A DNA stretch of 64,000 nt from Corynebacterium sp. KPL1814 (GTDB lineage Bacteria > Actinomycetota > Actinomycetes > Mycobacteriales > Mycobacteriaceae), in NCBI RefSeq assembly GCF_000478175.1, contig NZ_KI515774.1, forward strand, positions 602,324 to 666,323, read 5' to 3'. Made by a program: the position numbers and the translations under genes. Of this stretch, positions 28,937 through 38,717 are shown piece by piece. The notes under the pieces are model-generated. The model did not search any database and was not told the DNA's origin. It saw nothing but the letters and a program-made list of their open reading frames with translations. Numbering within the stretch: position 1 is the first letter of the stretch; every line of letters begins with the position of its first letter.

Positions 28937-29572
28937 ATGGACATTAAAGGATTTACTGCGGGCCCATTTCGCACGAATACCTATATCGCGGCGGAGGGAA
29001 AGCGCGCCTTCATCGTGGATCCGGGCATGGATTCCATGTCGCAGGTTATATCGCACGACTATGACTATGAAGCTATCGTGCTCACGCACGGCCACATTGA
29101 CCACACCCGCGAGGCCGGGGATTTGGCGCAGATGCTCGATATCCCCGTTTATATTCACCCCGCAGATAGGTTCATGTTGGATTCTGGGGAGGGCGTCTCC
29201 GCCCAGGCACAGGAGCTATTCCAAGCCTCGAGCATGGTACCCATTGCCGATCTCCGCGAACTCCACGGTGGGGAAGAACTAGAGCTAATCGGGCATACAT
29301 TCACCCTCCAGCACGCCCCTGGCCATTCGCCGGGGTGTGTATTGATCATTTCGGATACTTTTGCCCTTACCGGTGACGTACTTTTTGCCGGGGGAATGGG
29401 GCGCGTTGATCTTCCGGATTCTAATCCACAGGCCATGCTGGATTCATTGGCGGGGCCGGTGTGGGATTTAGACGATGAGCTGGACATTCTTCCCGGCCAC
29501 GGCCCAACCTCAACCATGCGTCAGGAGAGGGCGACCAACCCATTCCTGCGAAAATCCCATGGGGTACTCTAG
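28937..29572 (+). CDS. MBL-fold metal-dependent hydrolase (glyoxalase II-like)
   Basis: 211 residues. The metal motif HxHxDH is present as THGHIDHTR (about residue 55), with downstream ligands in [18 protein letters not shown] and LPGHGPTS. Substrate is not predictable; glyoxalase II or other thioester hydrolysis is plausible. It directly precedes hisS with an overlapping stop/start. A TAGACT box ends 7 bases before the ATG, so its mRNA is probably leaderless. Confidence 0.92.
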   Translation: MDIKGFTAGPFRTNTYIAAEGKRAFIVDPGMDSMSQVISHDYDYEAIVLTHGHIDHTREAGDLAQMLDIPVYIHPADRFMLDSGEGVSAQAQELFQASSMVPIADLRELHGGEELELIGHTFTLQHAPGHSPGCVLIISDTFALTGDVLFAGGMGRVDLPDSNPQAMLDSLAGPVWDLDDELDILPGHGPTSTMRQERATNPFLRKSHGVL

Positions 29573-30861
29573 TGACCATGAGTGAAGAGAAGCGGTTCCA
29601 GGCACTGTCCGCACCGAAGGGTGTGCCAGATTATTACCCACCAGAGTCTGCGACTTTTTATAAGGTCCGCCAGACCATGGTGGAACAGGCGCATCTTTCC
29701 GGCTTTCAGCACATTGAATTGCCCATTTTTGAAGATACCGCGCTCTTTGCCCGCGGCGTGGGCGAATCTACCGACGTGGTCTCCAAGGAGATGTACACCT
29801 TTGCAGATCGCGGTGATCGCTCTGTGACCTTGCGCCCAGAGGGAACGGCGGGCGTTATGCGCTCGGTCATTCAACACAATTTGGATCGCGGTCAGCTGCC
29901 AGTGAAGCTAAACTACAGCGGTCCGTTCTTCCGCTATGAGCGCCCGCAGGCAGGGCGCTACCGCCAGCTTCAGCAGGTTGGCGTGGAAGCCATTGGCGTC
30001 GACGATCCAGCATTGGATGCTGAGGTCATCGCCTTGGCGGATCGCTCCTACAGGGCCTTGGGTCTTAGCGGTTTCCGCTTGGAATTGACCAGCTTGGGCG
30101 ACCGGAATTGCCGGCCCGCCTACCGCGAAAAGCTGCAGGAATTCTTGTTCAAGCTGGACCTAGATGAAGAAACCCGCCGCCGCGCGGAAATCAACCCTTT
30201 GCGCGTCTTGGACGATAAGCGCCCGGAAATGCAGGAGCAGCTTGCCGATGCCCCCTTGATGCTCGACTACCTCGATGCCGAGTGCCGCGAGCACTTTGAG
30301 ACCGTCACCGGCATGCTGGAGGATATGGGCGTTGCATACGAAATCAACCCCCGTATGGTGCGCGGCTTGGACTACTACACCAAGACTTGCTTTGAATTCG
30401 TCCACGATGGCCTGGGTGCGCAATCCGGTATTGGCGGCGGCGGCCGCTACGACGGCCTGATGGCGCAGCTTGGCGGGCAAGATCTCTCGGGCATCGGCTA
30501 TGGCCTCGGCGTTGACCGCGCCATCCTCGCCCTAGAAGCGGAGGGAATCACTCTGGAAGGCAGTGATTCCCGCGTGGACGTCTATGGAATTGCCTTGGGT
30601 ACAGCGGCCAAGCGCCGCATGACTGGCATCATCAATGACCTGCGCAAGGCAGGAATCGCCGCGGATATGTCCTTTGGCGATCGCGGCCTCAAGGGTGCGA
30701 TGAAGGGCGCCGACCGCGCAGGTGCGCGATTTGCTCTGGTCTTGGGAGATCAAGAACTAGAAAACGGTACCGTTGCCGTGAAGGACTTGGCCGCACACGA
30801 GCAGCGCGATGTTGAGTTATCGCAGCTGGTTGCCACTCTGGGGCAGGATCTAGAAGGCTAA
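29572..30861 (+). CDS. hisS: Histidyl-tRNA synthetase
   Basis: 429 residues, class II core with [11 protein letters not shown], the motif 2 region [18 protein letters not shown], the histidine-binding [14 protein letters not shown] and [11 protein letters not shown] segments, and a C-terminal anticodon domain. GTG 29572 overlaps the MBL stop (TAGTG); ATG 29578 is two codons later. It ends at a bidirectional terminator. Confidence 0.97.
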   Translation: MTMSEEKRFQALSAPKGVPDYYPPESATFYKVRQTMVEQAHLSGFQHIELPIFEDTALFARGVGESTDVVSKEMYTFADRGDRSVTLRPEGTAGVMRSVIQHNLDRGQLPVKLNYSGPFFRYERPQAGRYRQLQQVGVEAIGVDDPALDAEVIALADRSYRALGLSGFRLELTSLGDRNCRPAYREKLQEFLFKLDLDEETRRRAEINPLRVLDDKRPEMQEQLADAPLMLDYLDAECREHFETVTGMLEDMGVAYEINPRMVRGLDYYTKTCFEFVHDGLGAQSGIGGGGRYDGLMAQLGGQDLSGIGYGLGVDRAILALEAEGITLEGSDSRVDVYGIALGTAAKRRMTGIINDLRKAGIAADMSFGDRGLKGAMKGADRAGARFALVLGDQELENGTVAVKDLAAHEQRDVELSQLVATLGQDLEG

Positions 30862-30875
30862 GAGTAGGCTTAAAG

Positions 30876-30909
30876 AAAAAGGGCACCGAAGAAATTTGGT
30901 GCCCTTTTT
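30876..30909. terminator. Bidirectional terminator between hisS and sdaA
   Basis: A 12-bp stem AAAAAGGGCACC/GGTGCCCTTTTT with a 10-nt loop has A and T runs on both sides, so it works for the two convergent genes. Confidence 0.93.
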
Positions 30910-30927
30910 GTGTGTTTTCGACCCTTC

Positions 30928-32337
30928 TTAGCACTCCACCTGGGAGACGCTAAAGCCCATCGTCTTGGCCAAGCCGCCGAGGGAGGTCTCCTTGTACTTG
31001 GAGAGCATATCGCGGCCCGTATCTGCCATGGTTTGTACTGCGTTATCGAGGGTGACGTGGTGGGTGCCTTCGCCCATCATTGCCATGCGAGCGGCGTTAA
31101 TGGATTTCACTGCGCCGATGGCATTGCGCTCGATACAAGGGATCTGCACCAGGCCGCCTACCGGGTCACAGGTAAGGCCGAGATTGTGCTCAAGGGCGAT
31201 CTCTGCGGCATTTTCTACCTGGGCAGGCGTAGCGCCGAGGAGTGCTGCCATTCCTGCAGCGGACATGGATGAGGCGGAGCCGACTTCGCCCTGGCAGCCG
31301 ACCTCGGCGCCGGAAATGGAGGCATTCTGTTTGATGATCATGCCGATTGCCCCGGCGGTGAGCAGGTATCGGCGTGCGGATTCTCGGCAGAAGTCACCAT
31401 GGAAATCACGCGCATAATGCAGCACGGCAGGAATAATGCCGCAGGCGCCGTTGGTGGGCGCGGTAATAACGCGGCCGCCCGCAGCGTTTTGCTCGTTGAC
31501 CGCTAAGGCGAAGAGGTTGACCCATTCCATGGCGGAAAAACCGGAGTGTGGGTCATTTTTCTGCTCGAGCAGCTGCGCATACATCTTGGGAGCGCGCCGC
31601 GGCACGCGGAGGCCACCGGGCAGCAGCCCCTTGGTGGAAATGCCATCGGTCACGCATTCGCGCATGATGTCCCATACGAGGTCCAAGTGGCGCAAAACGT
31701 AATCCGCGCCTCCCTCATCCTTGTGGAGTACTTCCTCATTGGCGAGGACAATTTCCCAAATATCTTTGTCGTTGGCCTCGCAGAGATTGAGCAACTCTTC
31801 GCCGGTGGTGAACTTGTAAGGCACGGTGTCTTCTACGGTTGCTGCGGCAACGCCGGCGGGCACTTCGTGGCTATCGGCTACCTCTGCATCTAGCTCTTTG
31901 CGGGAGAGGATGAAGCCCCCGCCGACGGAGAAGTACTGTTCATCTTCAGCAAGGGTGTTGCCATCTGCGTCCCAGGCCTGGAAGATCATGCCATTGGGGT
32001 GCTGGGGCAGTGGCTCGTTCTCAAAGGAAATTTCGTAGTCGACGGTGCCAGAAGGGCCAGAAATGGTGCCTTCGCTGGGGATTATGCCGCCGGCTTGTGG
32101 CTCGGCATCGATGGGAACGGTCAGCGGCTCCCAGCCGGCGAGTCCCAGAATGACGGCGCGGTCGGATGCGTGGCCACGCCCCGTGGCGGCAAGCGAACCG
32201 CGCAGCTCCGCGGATACGCGGGCGGGGTGGGTATCGAGGGATTCTAGAAATTGCTTCGCGGCGCGCATTGGTCCCACCGTGTGCGAAGAGGATGGACCGA
32301 TGCCGATGGCGAAAATGTCAGTAACGCTAATAGTCAT
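30928..32337 (-). CDS. sdaA: L-serine ammonia-lyase (iron-sulfur)
   Basis: 469 residues, with beta and alpha domains fused. DIFAIGIGPSSSHTVGPMRAA is the conserved start. Cluster Cys residues lie in NGACGIIPAVLHY, LTCDPVGG and IPCIERN. The protein ends in Cys (SQVEC), fitting the family in which a C-terminal Cys reaches the cluster. It deaminates serine to pyruvate with an oxygen-sensitive [4Fe-4S] centre. An inverted repeat lies in its upstream region (32435-32485). Confidence 0.95.
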   Translation of the reverse strand: MTISVTDIFAIGIGPSSSHTVGPMRAAKQFLESLDTHPARVSAELRGSLAATGRGHASDRAVILGLAGWEPLTVPIDAEPQAGGIIPSEGTISGPSGTVDYEISFENEPLPQHPNGMIFQAWDADGNTLAEDEQYFSVGGGFILSRKELDAEVADSHEVPAGVAAATVEDTVPYKFTTGEELLNLCEANDKDIWEIVLANEEVLHKDEGGADYVLRHLDLVWDIMRECVTDGISTKGLLPGGLRVPRRAPKMYAQLLEQKNDPHSGFSAMEWVNLFALAVNEQNAAGGRVITAPTNGACGIIPAVLHYARDFHGDFCRESARRYLLTAGAIGMIIKQNASISGAEVGCQGEVGSASSMSAAGMAALLGATPAQVENAAEIALEHNLGLTCDPVGGLVQIPCIERNAIGAVKSINAARMAMMGEGTHHVTLDNAVQTMADTGRDMLSKYKETSLGGLAKTMGFSVSQVEC

Positions 32338-32434
32338 GGTGAAAGCCTTAAGAAACCTTTCTTCGTTGCAAGAGAGTTAACAGTCCAAGAGCATGAAAAA
32401 GAGATTTTCTCAGGCGCGGGGATTCAGGTCGAAC

Positions 32435-32485
32435 ATTCTAAAATTCAAGCGTAGAGAAATATGTGAGATGTATCAATTTTAGAAT
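32435..32485. promoter_or_regulatory. Perfect 11-bp inverted repeat upstream of sdaA
   Basis: ATTCTAAAATT at 32435-32445 and its exact reverse complement AATTTTAGAAT at 32475-32485 are separated by 29 bases. The arms lie 98-148 bases upstream of the sdaA start in an AT-rich gap. Centre-to-centre spacing is about 40 bases, near four helical turns, which suits a dimeric or looping regulator. The regulator is not identified. Confidence 0.55.
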
Positions 32486-32505
32486 ATGCGACAGGTATTG
32501 TGGCG

Positions 32506-33173
32506 CTAGTGCTTTCCGTCGTATTGGGACAAAATCTGCTCAAACGGCAGGAATTCCTCGTCCGTTCCGATTCCAGTAGGGCGGGAATGGGGGCCGGGCT
32601 TGGGGGCATCGGCAAGCCCGGCGACCCGATCCGTGGGGCGGATCATCTGATCCGCAAGCTGCGTGGCGGCACGCTCGATACGGCTGCGAATGCGCGTGCC
32701 CTCGGCGGTCCCCAGATCCTCAGTTGCCTGAAAATGCCGGTCGGAACGACGTGGGCGTGCAGGTAATTCAACAGGGGGCGCAGCGCATAGTCCAAGATGA
32801 GCGCGTGGCGCGGTGAACCGCCCGTAGCGGCCACGATAGTGGGCAGCTCCTCCAAGGCGTGCGCATCTAGGACATCAAAAAACATTTTGAACAGCCCGGA
32901 ATAGCTGCCTTGGAAGGCAGGCGTGACGGCAATAAAGCCATCGGCCGTAGAAAGCAGCTCTTTTGCTTCATCCAATTGGGGCGTCGGGGCCGCCCAATTA
33001 GTCATGGCCGTGGCCAACTCAGAAGCAAGGGTGCGCACCTCAATGATGTGGGTGGTCACGCCTTCTCCGCGCGCGGAAATCTTTGCTTCGGTAGCTTCTG
33101 CAATAGTCTCGGCCAATTGCCGGGTAGACGATGGTTCCGAGAGCCCGGCCGTGAGGACAACCAAAGATCGCAT
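32506..33173 (-). pseudogene. NADPH-dependent FMN reductase (CE1759-like), frameshifted
   Basis: A flavodoxin-like FMN reductase with an intact N-terminal 145 residues, including the SEPSSTRQLAE phosphate loop and the TPAFQGSYSGLFK flavin region. At about 32732 a T-run on the coding strand is one base short. The annotated-style frame then ends early (32643) in an Arg-rich unrelated tail. The -1 frame continues as proper protein (DLGTAEGTRIRSRIERAA and so on) to a stop at 32506. Total length, 668 bases, is one short of 223 codons. Either a true pseudogene or a sequencing indel. It is the partner of the monooxygenase upstream. Confidence 0.82.
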
Positions 33174-33176
33174 TGC

Positions 33177-34289
33177 TTAGTCCTCCTTTCCAGGGCTTAC
33201 GCGAAAGTGTGGGGAATCTGGGTGTTGCTTGAGCGTGGCATGCGTCGGTGGATCTGAGGGTACATGGTCTGGTCGTCGCTGCTCAAAGCGCCGTCGGAGC
33301 TCCGGGACGACTTGCGTGCCAAGAATTTCTATCTGCTTGAGCACTACTTCTTGCGGCAAGCCCGCGTGATCAACGAGGAAAAGCTGGCGTTGGTAATCGC
33401 CCACATAGTCCGCAAATTTCAGGGTGCGCTCAATAACCTGCTCCGCAGTGCCCACGGTCAGCGGGGTGTAATCAGTAAATTCCTCCAGGCTCGGTCCGTG
33501 CCCGTACACGGGGGCGTTATCGAAGTACGGGCGGAAGAACTTCTTTGCTTCCTCTTCAGTATCGCCAATAAATACCTGGCCGCCGAGCCCCACGATGGCT
33601 TGGTCGGCTTGGCCGTGGCCATAGGATGCAAAGCGGCGTCGATACATATTGACCATCTTGGCCGTGTGTTCTTGATTCCAGAAAATATTATTGTGGAAGA
33701 ACCCGTCGCCGTAATAGGCGGCTTGTTCGGCAATCTGCGTAGAGCGAATGGAACCGTGCCATACGAACGGCGGGACGCCATCAAGGGGAGCCGGGGTAGA
33801 GGTAAACGCCTGCAACGGAGTGCGGAATTTGCCCTCCCAGTTGACGCTATTTTCCCGCCACAGGCGGCGCAGCAGGTGGTAATTTTCCACGGCCAACGGG
33901 ATGCCTTGGCGGATATCTTTGCCAAACCACGGGTAGACGGGGCCAGTGTTGCCGCGCCCCATCATCAGGTCCACGCGGCCGCCGGAGAGGTGCTGTAAAA
34001 AAGCGTAATCTTCCGCGATCTTTACCGGATCATTGGTGGTAATCAGCGTCGTGGAGGTAGAAAGCTGCAAGCGCTCGGTCTGCGCTGCGATATAGGCTAG
34101 ATGGGTTGTCGGAGAAGACGGAACGAAGGGCGGATTGTGGTGCTCGCCGGTGGCGAAGACATCGAGGCCTACTTCTTCTGCCTTGAGCGCGATTTCCGTA
34201 ATATTGCGGATTCGCTCCGCCTCAGACGGGGATTCGCCCGTCGTTGGATCGGTGGTGACGTCTCCAACCGTAAAAATGCCAAATTGCAT
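33177..34289 (-). CDS. Luciferase-like FMN-dependent monooxygenase (CE1758-like)
   Basis: 370 residues with the bacterial luciferase-like TIM barrel: GLDVFATGEHHNPPF near the N-terminus, LSGGRVDLMMGRG and DGFFHNNIFW segments. Tight spacing (3 bases) to the flavin reductase gene marks the pair as a two-component system in which the reductase feeds FMNH2. This two-gene arrangement is known in Corynebacterium, but the substrate is not. The upstream region holds TTGACATGTCA, a 10-bp palindrome overlapping a -35-like hexamer. Confidence 0.9.
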   Translation of the reverse strand: MQFGIFTVGDVTTDPTTGESPSEAERIRNITEIALKAEEVGLDVFATGEHHNPPFVPSSPTTHLAYIAAQTERLQLSTSTTLITTNDPVKIAEDYAFLQHLSGGRVDLMMGRGNTGPVYPWFGKDIRQGIPLAVENYHLLRRLWRENSVNWEGKFRTPLQAFTSTPAPLDGVPPFVWHGSIRSTQIAEQAAYYGDGFFHNNIFWNQEHTAKMVNMYRRRFASYGHGQADQAIVGLGGQVFIGDTEEEAKKFFRPYFDNAPVYGHGPSLEEFTDYTPLTVGTAEQVIERTLKFADYVGDYQRQLFLVDHAGLPQEVVLKQIEILGTQVVPELRRRFEQRRPDHVPSDPPTHATLKQHPDSPHFRVSPGKED

Positions 34290-34395
34290 GATATCCCTTT
34301 CTACCCTTGTTGCGTACCTAAAATCATTGTACGTGACATGTCAACAACAAGGAAGGGGGGAGATTATTCCCAGCGGGGTAAAGAAGGGCCGGGAG

Positions 34396-35277
34396 TTACC
34401 TATAGACCCCGCGCCCCAAGGTGTCGCACTCAGCCATCCGGCCAGAATTATAACCAGCAAGGAAAGCCTGCTGGCGTTGCTCAGAAGACCCGTGCGTCCA
34501 CGCATCGGGCTGAACCTGTCCGGTGGAACGGCGCTGAATATTATCGTCACCCACAGCCTGCGCCGCGGTGACCGCATCCGCAACTTGCTGTTGGGAAATC
34601 GGCTCAAGCAGAGCATCCTCGCCCTTATCCGCGTGAGAGGCCCAAATCCCCGCGTAGCAATCTGCCTGGAGCTCGATCTTTACCGCGTTTGAATCCGCGC
34701 CGGGGTCGTTATAGTCAGAAAGCTGCAGCGTGCCCTCGAGCTGCTGAATGTGGTGGCCAAACTCGTGGGCGACGATGTACATCTGCGCGAACGGGGCATT
34801 GTGTGCACCATAGTTGCTCAGCGAATCGAAAAACGTGGTGTCAAAATACGCCGACTGGTCGGCGGGGCAATAAAACGGGCCAGTGGCTGAAGACGCAGTG
34901 CCGCAACCGGAATTGGTGGAGCCATTGGAAATAACCCGGCCAGGGTTGGTGTATTCGATGCCGGCTTGCTCGGGCAGCTCGGCGGTCCACACATTGTCCA
35001 CGCTCATAGCGGTAAACATGACTCGGCAGTCATCGTATTTATTGCCGTCTTCTGCCGTTTGACAGTGATCGAAGGCAGAATCATCGGCGCCAGATTGGGT
35101 GCCGGATTGTGACTGCTCATTGCCTAGCAGGGCACCAATATCGGAGGGGTTTCCTCCCAATAAGAGGTAGAGCCCTACAAGCACGACGGAGCCGACGCCG
35201 CCGCCTATCGCGAGGCCACCGCCACCGCCGGAGGTTGCGCGCTGGCCATCAAAATCGGCACCAGATTTAAATGTCAT
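34396..35277 (-). CDS. Neutral zinc metallopeptidase (YpfJ family)
   Basis: 293 residues: a Gly-rich N-terminal segment, one transmembrane helix (about 22-42) and an extracellular peptidase domain with the zinc motif VAHEFGHHIQ (HExxH) and an RSTGQVQPDAWTHGSSEQRQ region that also typifies the family. Physiological substrate unknown. ATG 35277 is chosen over a start 17 codons upstream because the family begins MTFKxGAD; the ATG has no ribosome site and may be leaderless (CACTAT box). Confidence 0.9.
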   Translation of the reverse strand: MTFKSGADFDGQRATSGGGGGLAIGGGVGSVVLVGLYLLLGGNPSDIGALLGNEQSQSGTQSGADDSAFDHCQTAEDGNKYDDCRVMFTAMSVDNVWTAELPEQAGIEYTNPGRVISNGSTNSGCGTASSATGPFYCPADQSAYFDTTFFDSLSNYGAHNAPFAQMYIVAHEFGHHIQQLEGTLQLSDYNDPGADSNAVKIELQADCYAGIWASHADKGEDALLEPISQQQVADAVTAAQAVGDDNIQRRSTGQVQPDAWTHGSSEQRQQAFLAGYNSGRMAECDTLGRGVYR

Positions 35278-35519
35278 GTCTAAATAGTGCCACACCTTTT
35301 CAGCGTCGTCAGTGCGCAGTGGGTACATCCTTTCCCGGGGGCGGGCGGCGGCGCTGGGGTCGTGACAGTGTGCTGTGGGTTAATTGGGCTTAATAGGAGC
35401 GGAAGTAGCAGTGGGATGTAGAATTGGCCAAGTTCCTAGTCTTGTGCTTGGTTGGGCGCGCGCTGTTTACGCGTGGCTGGACCCGCAAGTAACTCCATTT
35501 CAGAAGGGATTGAATTATA

Positions 35520-37346
35520 GTGCTGCGTACCCATTTGGCCGGTGAGCTCCGCAAAGAACTGGCAGAAGAGACCGTAACCCTAACCGGTTGGGTGTCTCGT
35601 CGCCGTGACCACGGCGGCGTCATCTTCATTGACCTGCGCGATCGTTCCGGTATTGCCCAGGTAGTCTTCCGTGAATCCGATGTGGCCGAGCGCGCCCACG
35701 ACCTGCGTTCGGAATACTGCGTCAAGGTAACCGGCGTAGTGGAACCGCGCCCAGAAGGCTCCGAAAACCCGAACCTGCCTTCCGGAGACATCGAGGTCAA
35801 CGTCACCGACCTGGAGGTGCTCAACAAATCCGCAGCGCTGCCCTTCCAGGTAGATGATCCTTCCGCCTCTGGCGAGGTAGGCGAGGAAACCCGCCTGAAG
35901 TACCGCTACTTGGATCTGCGCCGCGAGCGCCAGGCAAAGGCACTGCGCCTGCGCTCCGCTGCCAACCGCGCGGCCCGTAACGTGCTGGATAAGCACGATT
36001 TCGCCGAAATCGAAACCCCCACCTTGACCCGCTCTACCCCAGAGGGCGCGCGCGACTTTTTGGTGCCTGCCCGCCTGAAGCCAGGCTCCTGGTACGCGCT
36101 GCCGCAGTCGCCGCAGCTATTCAAGCAGCTGCTGATGGTAGCTGGCATGGAGCGCTATTACCAGATCGCGCGGTGCTACCGCGATGAGGACTTCCGCGCC
36201 GACCGCCAGCCGGAATTTACCCAGCTGGACGTGGAGATGTCCTTCGTGGATCAAGACGATGTCATTGCGCTTGGTGAAGAGATTGTCAAGGAGCTGTGGA
36301 AGCTCATCGGCTACGACATTCAGACCCCAATCCCGCGCATGACCTATGCCGATGCTATGAAGTACTACGGCTCCGATAAGCCGGACCTGCGTTTCGACAT
36401 CAAGATTGTCGAGTGCACGGAGTTCTTCAAGGACACCACCTTCCGCGTATTCCAGAACGAATACGTCGGTGCCGTAGTCATGGACGGCGGTGCATCGCAG
36501 CCGCGCCGCCAGTTCGATGCATGGCAGGACTGGGCCAAGCAGCGCGGTGCCAAGGGCCTTGCCTATATTACCGTCGCAGAAGACGGCACCCTGGGTGGGC
36601 CAGTGGCCAAGAACATCACCGACGCAGAGCGCGAGGGCATCGCCGAGCACGTTGGTGCAAAGCCCGGTGACGCCATCTTCTTCGCTGCCGGAGATACCAA
36701 GTCTTCCCGCGCGCTGCTGGGTGCGGCCCGCGGTGAAATCGCCAAGAAGCTCGACCTCATCAAGGAAGGCGACTGGGCCTTTACCTGGGTCGTTGACGCC
36801 CCGCTCTTTGAGCCTTCTGCCGACGCCACCGCTTCCGGCGACGTGGCCTTGGGCCACTCCAAGTGGACCGCGGTGCACCACGCCTTCACCTCGCCGAAGC
36901 CGGAGTGGATCGATTCCTTCGATGAGAACCCGGGCGAGGCCACGGCGTACGCCTACGACATCGTGTGCAACGGCAACGAGATCGGCGGCGGTTCCATCCG
37001 TATCCACCAAGAAGACGTCCAAAAGCGCGTCTTCGAGGTGATGGGCATCGGCGATGAGGAAGCGCAGGAGAAGTTCGGCTTCTTGCTTGACGCCTTCTCT
37101 TACGGCGCACCTCCACACGGCGGCATCGCCTTTGGCTGGGACCGCATCGTGTCCCTTTTGGGCGGCTTTGACTCCATCCGCGACGTTATTGCCTTCCCGA
37201 AGTCCGGTGGCGGCGTGGATCCGCTAACCGATGCCCCCGCGCCCATCCCTGCCGCACAGCGCAAGGAAACCGGCGTGGACTTTAAGCCGGAGAAGAAGGG
37301 AAGCGGCGAAGAGGAAAAGGCTGCGAACAGGGGGCAGGAGAACTAG
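35520..37346 (+). CDS. aspS: Aspartyl-tRNA synthetase, probably non-discriminating
   Basis: 608 residues, bacterial type with N-terminal OB-fold, class II core ([21 protein letters not shown] motif 2, C-terminal [13 protein letters not shown]) and GAD insertion. In the anticodon-binding domain the sequence is [10 protein letters not shown]. His at that site, instead of Leu as in E. coli, is associated with enzymes that also charge tRNA-Asn, the first step of transamidation. No asnS is in the window. GTG 35520 is preceded by AGAAGGG. Confidence 0.95.
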   Translation: MLRTHLAGELRKELAEETVTLTGWVSRRRDHGGVIFIDLRDRSGIAQVVFRESDVAERAHDLRSEYCVKVTGVVEPRPEGSENPNLPSGDIEVNVTDLEVLNKSAALPFQVDDPSASGEVGEETRLKYRYLDLRRERQAKALRLRSAANRAARNVLDKHDFAEIETPTLTRSTPEGARDFLVPARLKPGSWYALPQSPQLFKQLLMVAGMERYYQIARCYRDEDFRADRQPEFTQLDVEMSFVDQDDVIALGEEIVKELWKLIGYDIQTPIPRMTYADAMKYYGSDKPDLRFDIKIVECTEFFKDTTFRVFQNEYVGAVVMDGGASQPRRQFDAWQDWAKQRGAKGLAYITVAEDGTLGGPVAKNITDAEREGIAEHVGAKPGDAIFFAAGDTKSSRALLGAARGEIAKKLDLIKEGDWAFTWVVDAPLFEPSADATASGDVALGHSKWTAVHHAFTSPKPEWIDSFDENPGEATAYAYDIVCNGNEIGGGSIRIHQEDVQKRVFEVMGIGDEEAQEKFGFLLDAFSYGAPPHGGIAFGWDRIVSLLGGFDSIRDVIAFPKSGGGVDPLTDAPAPIPAAQRKETGVDFKPEKKGSGEEEKAANRGQEN

Positions 37347-37471
37347 TTCCTTAGGCTCGCTATCACGACACCATTTTCAGGTTAAGCGGGGCGTGCGCCT
37401 TCGCCGCAGCGGAAATTTGTGCGGCAAGGGTGTAGCCCCGCTTTGTGGTGGAGGGCATACTGGATAGAACT

Positions 37472-38686
37472 ATGGTTGATACACAGACAGTGCTTTCGAC
37501 CGATGAGGTCATTAGTGCCGCATCGGAAATGTTGTCGCGCCGCTTTGGTGGCACGCCAGAAATGTCGGACGTTGAGGATTTAGGCGGGTCCGGCAATGCC
37601 TTAGTTCTGCGCGCGAAGGTTGCCCCTAGCGCCTTTTTGCCGCATCGCTCTGTGGTTATCAAATACAATCCAGTAACCGGCTACGGCGTTGATGACGCAG
37701 CGATGCTGCGGGAGGTCGTGGCCTACCAATTCACCACCGCCTTAGCTGAAGACGTGCGCCCTGGACCCGTGCTGCTCGCACACGATTTAGACCGGCGCAT
37801 CATCGTGTTGACGGATTTGGGCGAGGCCGAAACGCTCGCGGATGTGCTTTTAGAATCCTCCGATGAGGATCGCATTCGGATCCTGCGCTCTTTGGGCACG
37901 GCATTGGGGCATATTCACGTAGGAACCGCAGATCATGAGCAGGATTTCGAGACCCTACTCAACCGCACCTTGCGGCATAACCCGGAATATGCGGACCACC
38001 AATCCGTGCGCGATCAATCCTTGTATCGCTCCATCGACATTGGGCTCAACCTGCTTGATGAGGCGGGACTCAAAGCCCCGGATAGTTTCCGAAGCTTGGC
38101 CGATCAAGCCGCTGAATCCCTCGCCTCCGGCAAGGATAGGGCCTTTACTCCCTTCGATCTATCGCCGGATAACATCATCGTTTCCAAGCGCCTGCACTTC
38201 TTGGACTATGAATGGGCCGGCTTCCGGAACGTGGGCTTTGACGTCGCCTGCGTTATCGCGGGCTTCCCGCAGTTCCTGTTTTCTAAGCCAATTACGGATA
38301 AGGAAGCAGATATATTCCTCGCCGCATGGTCGCGCGAGGTATCTGAGGTGTGGCCGCGCTTTGCCGATGAAGACGAACTGCACGGGCTTATCGTCGCTTC
38401 CCTCATCGGCTGGGCCTTGTCGAGCGTGACCACGATGCACGCCGGGGGAATTGAGGGATTGGTTGCCCTTGCTAGCGGCGACGCGGAGATTGTCCATGAC
38501 CCAAAGCGTTCGATCCTGCGCTCGCCGGAAAGCGGGCCTTTTAATGAGGACGAACTTTTGGTGCGCCAAGACCTCTATGAAACCTTCGACGCGCTCGCGC
38601 GCTACGCCGCCCAGTGCGGAACCGCACCATGTACGGCAATCGCGGAATTTGGCACCATCGTTGCCCGCCGCGTCCACGACGACTAA
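37472..38686 (+). CDS. Aminoglycoside-phosphotransferase-like (APH-fold) kinase
   Basis: 404 residues. It has a GGSGNALVLRAK nucleotide loop, a Lys-bearing VVIKYNP strand, and the catalytic-loop equivalent FTPFDLSPDNIIV followed by FLDYEWAGFRNVGFDVA, which carry the APH catalytic Asp/Asn and metal-binding Asp. Substrate unknown; nothing marks it as a resistance enzyme. ATG 37472 is used; a CATACT box 10 bases before suggests a very short or absent leader. Confidence 0.85.
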   Translation: MVDTQTVLSTDEVISAASEMLSRRFGGTPEMSDVEDLGGSGNALVLRAKVAPSAFLPHRSVVIKYNPVTGYGVDDAAMLREVVAYQFTTALAEDVRPGPVLLAHDLDRRIIVLTDLGEAETLADVLLESSDEDRIRILRSLGTALGHIHVGTADHEQDFETLLNRTLRHNPEYADHQSVRDQSLYRSIDIGLNLLDEAGLKAPDSFRSLADQAAESLASGKDRAFTPFDLSPDNIIVSKRLHFLDYEWAGFRNVGFDVACVIAGFPQFLFSKPITDKEADIFLAAWSREVSEVWPRFADEDELHGLIVASLIGWALSSVTTMHAGGIEGLVALASGDAEIVHDPKRSILRSPESGPFNEDELLVRQDLYETFDALARYAAQCGTAPCTAIAEFGTIVARRVHDD

Positions 38687-38717
38687 TCACTACACCTTTC
38701 TGGGGAGCTAAAACCAC

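Noticed and set aside
37472..38686. Aminoglycoside resistance gene
   Set aside because: The fold is APH-like, but the gene is in core context and shows no feature tying it to a known resistance enzyme.
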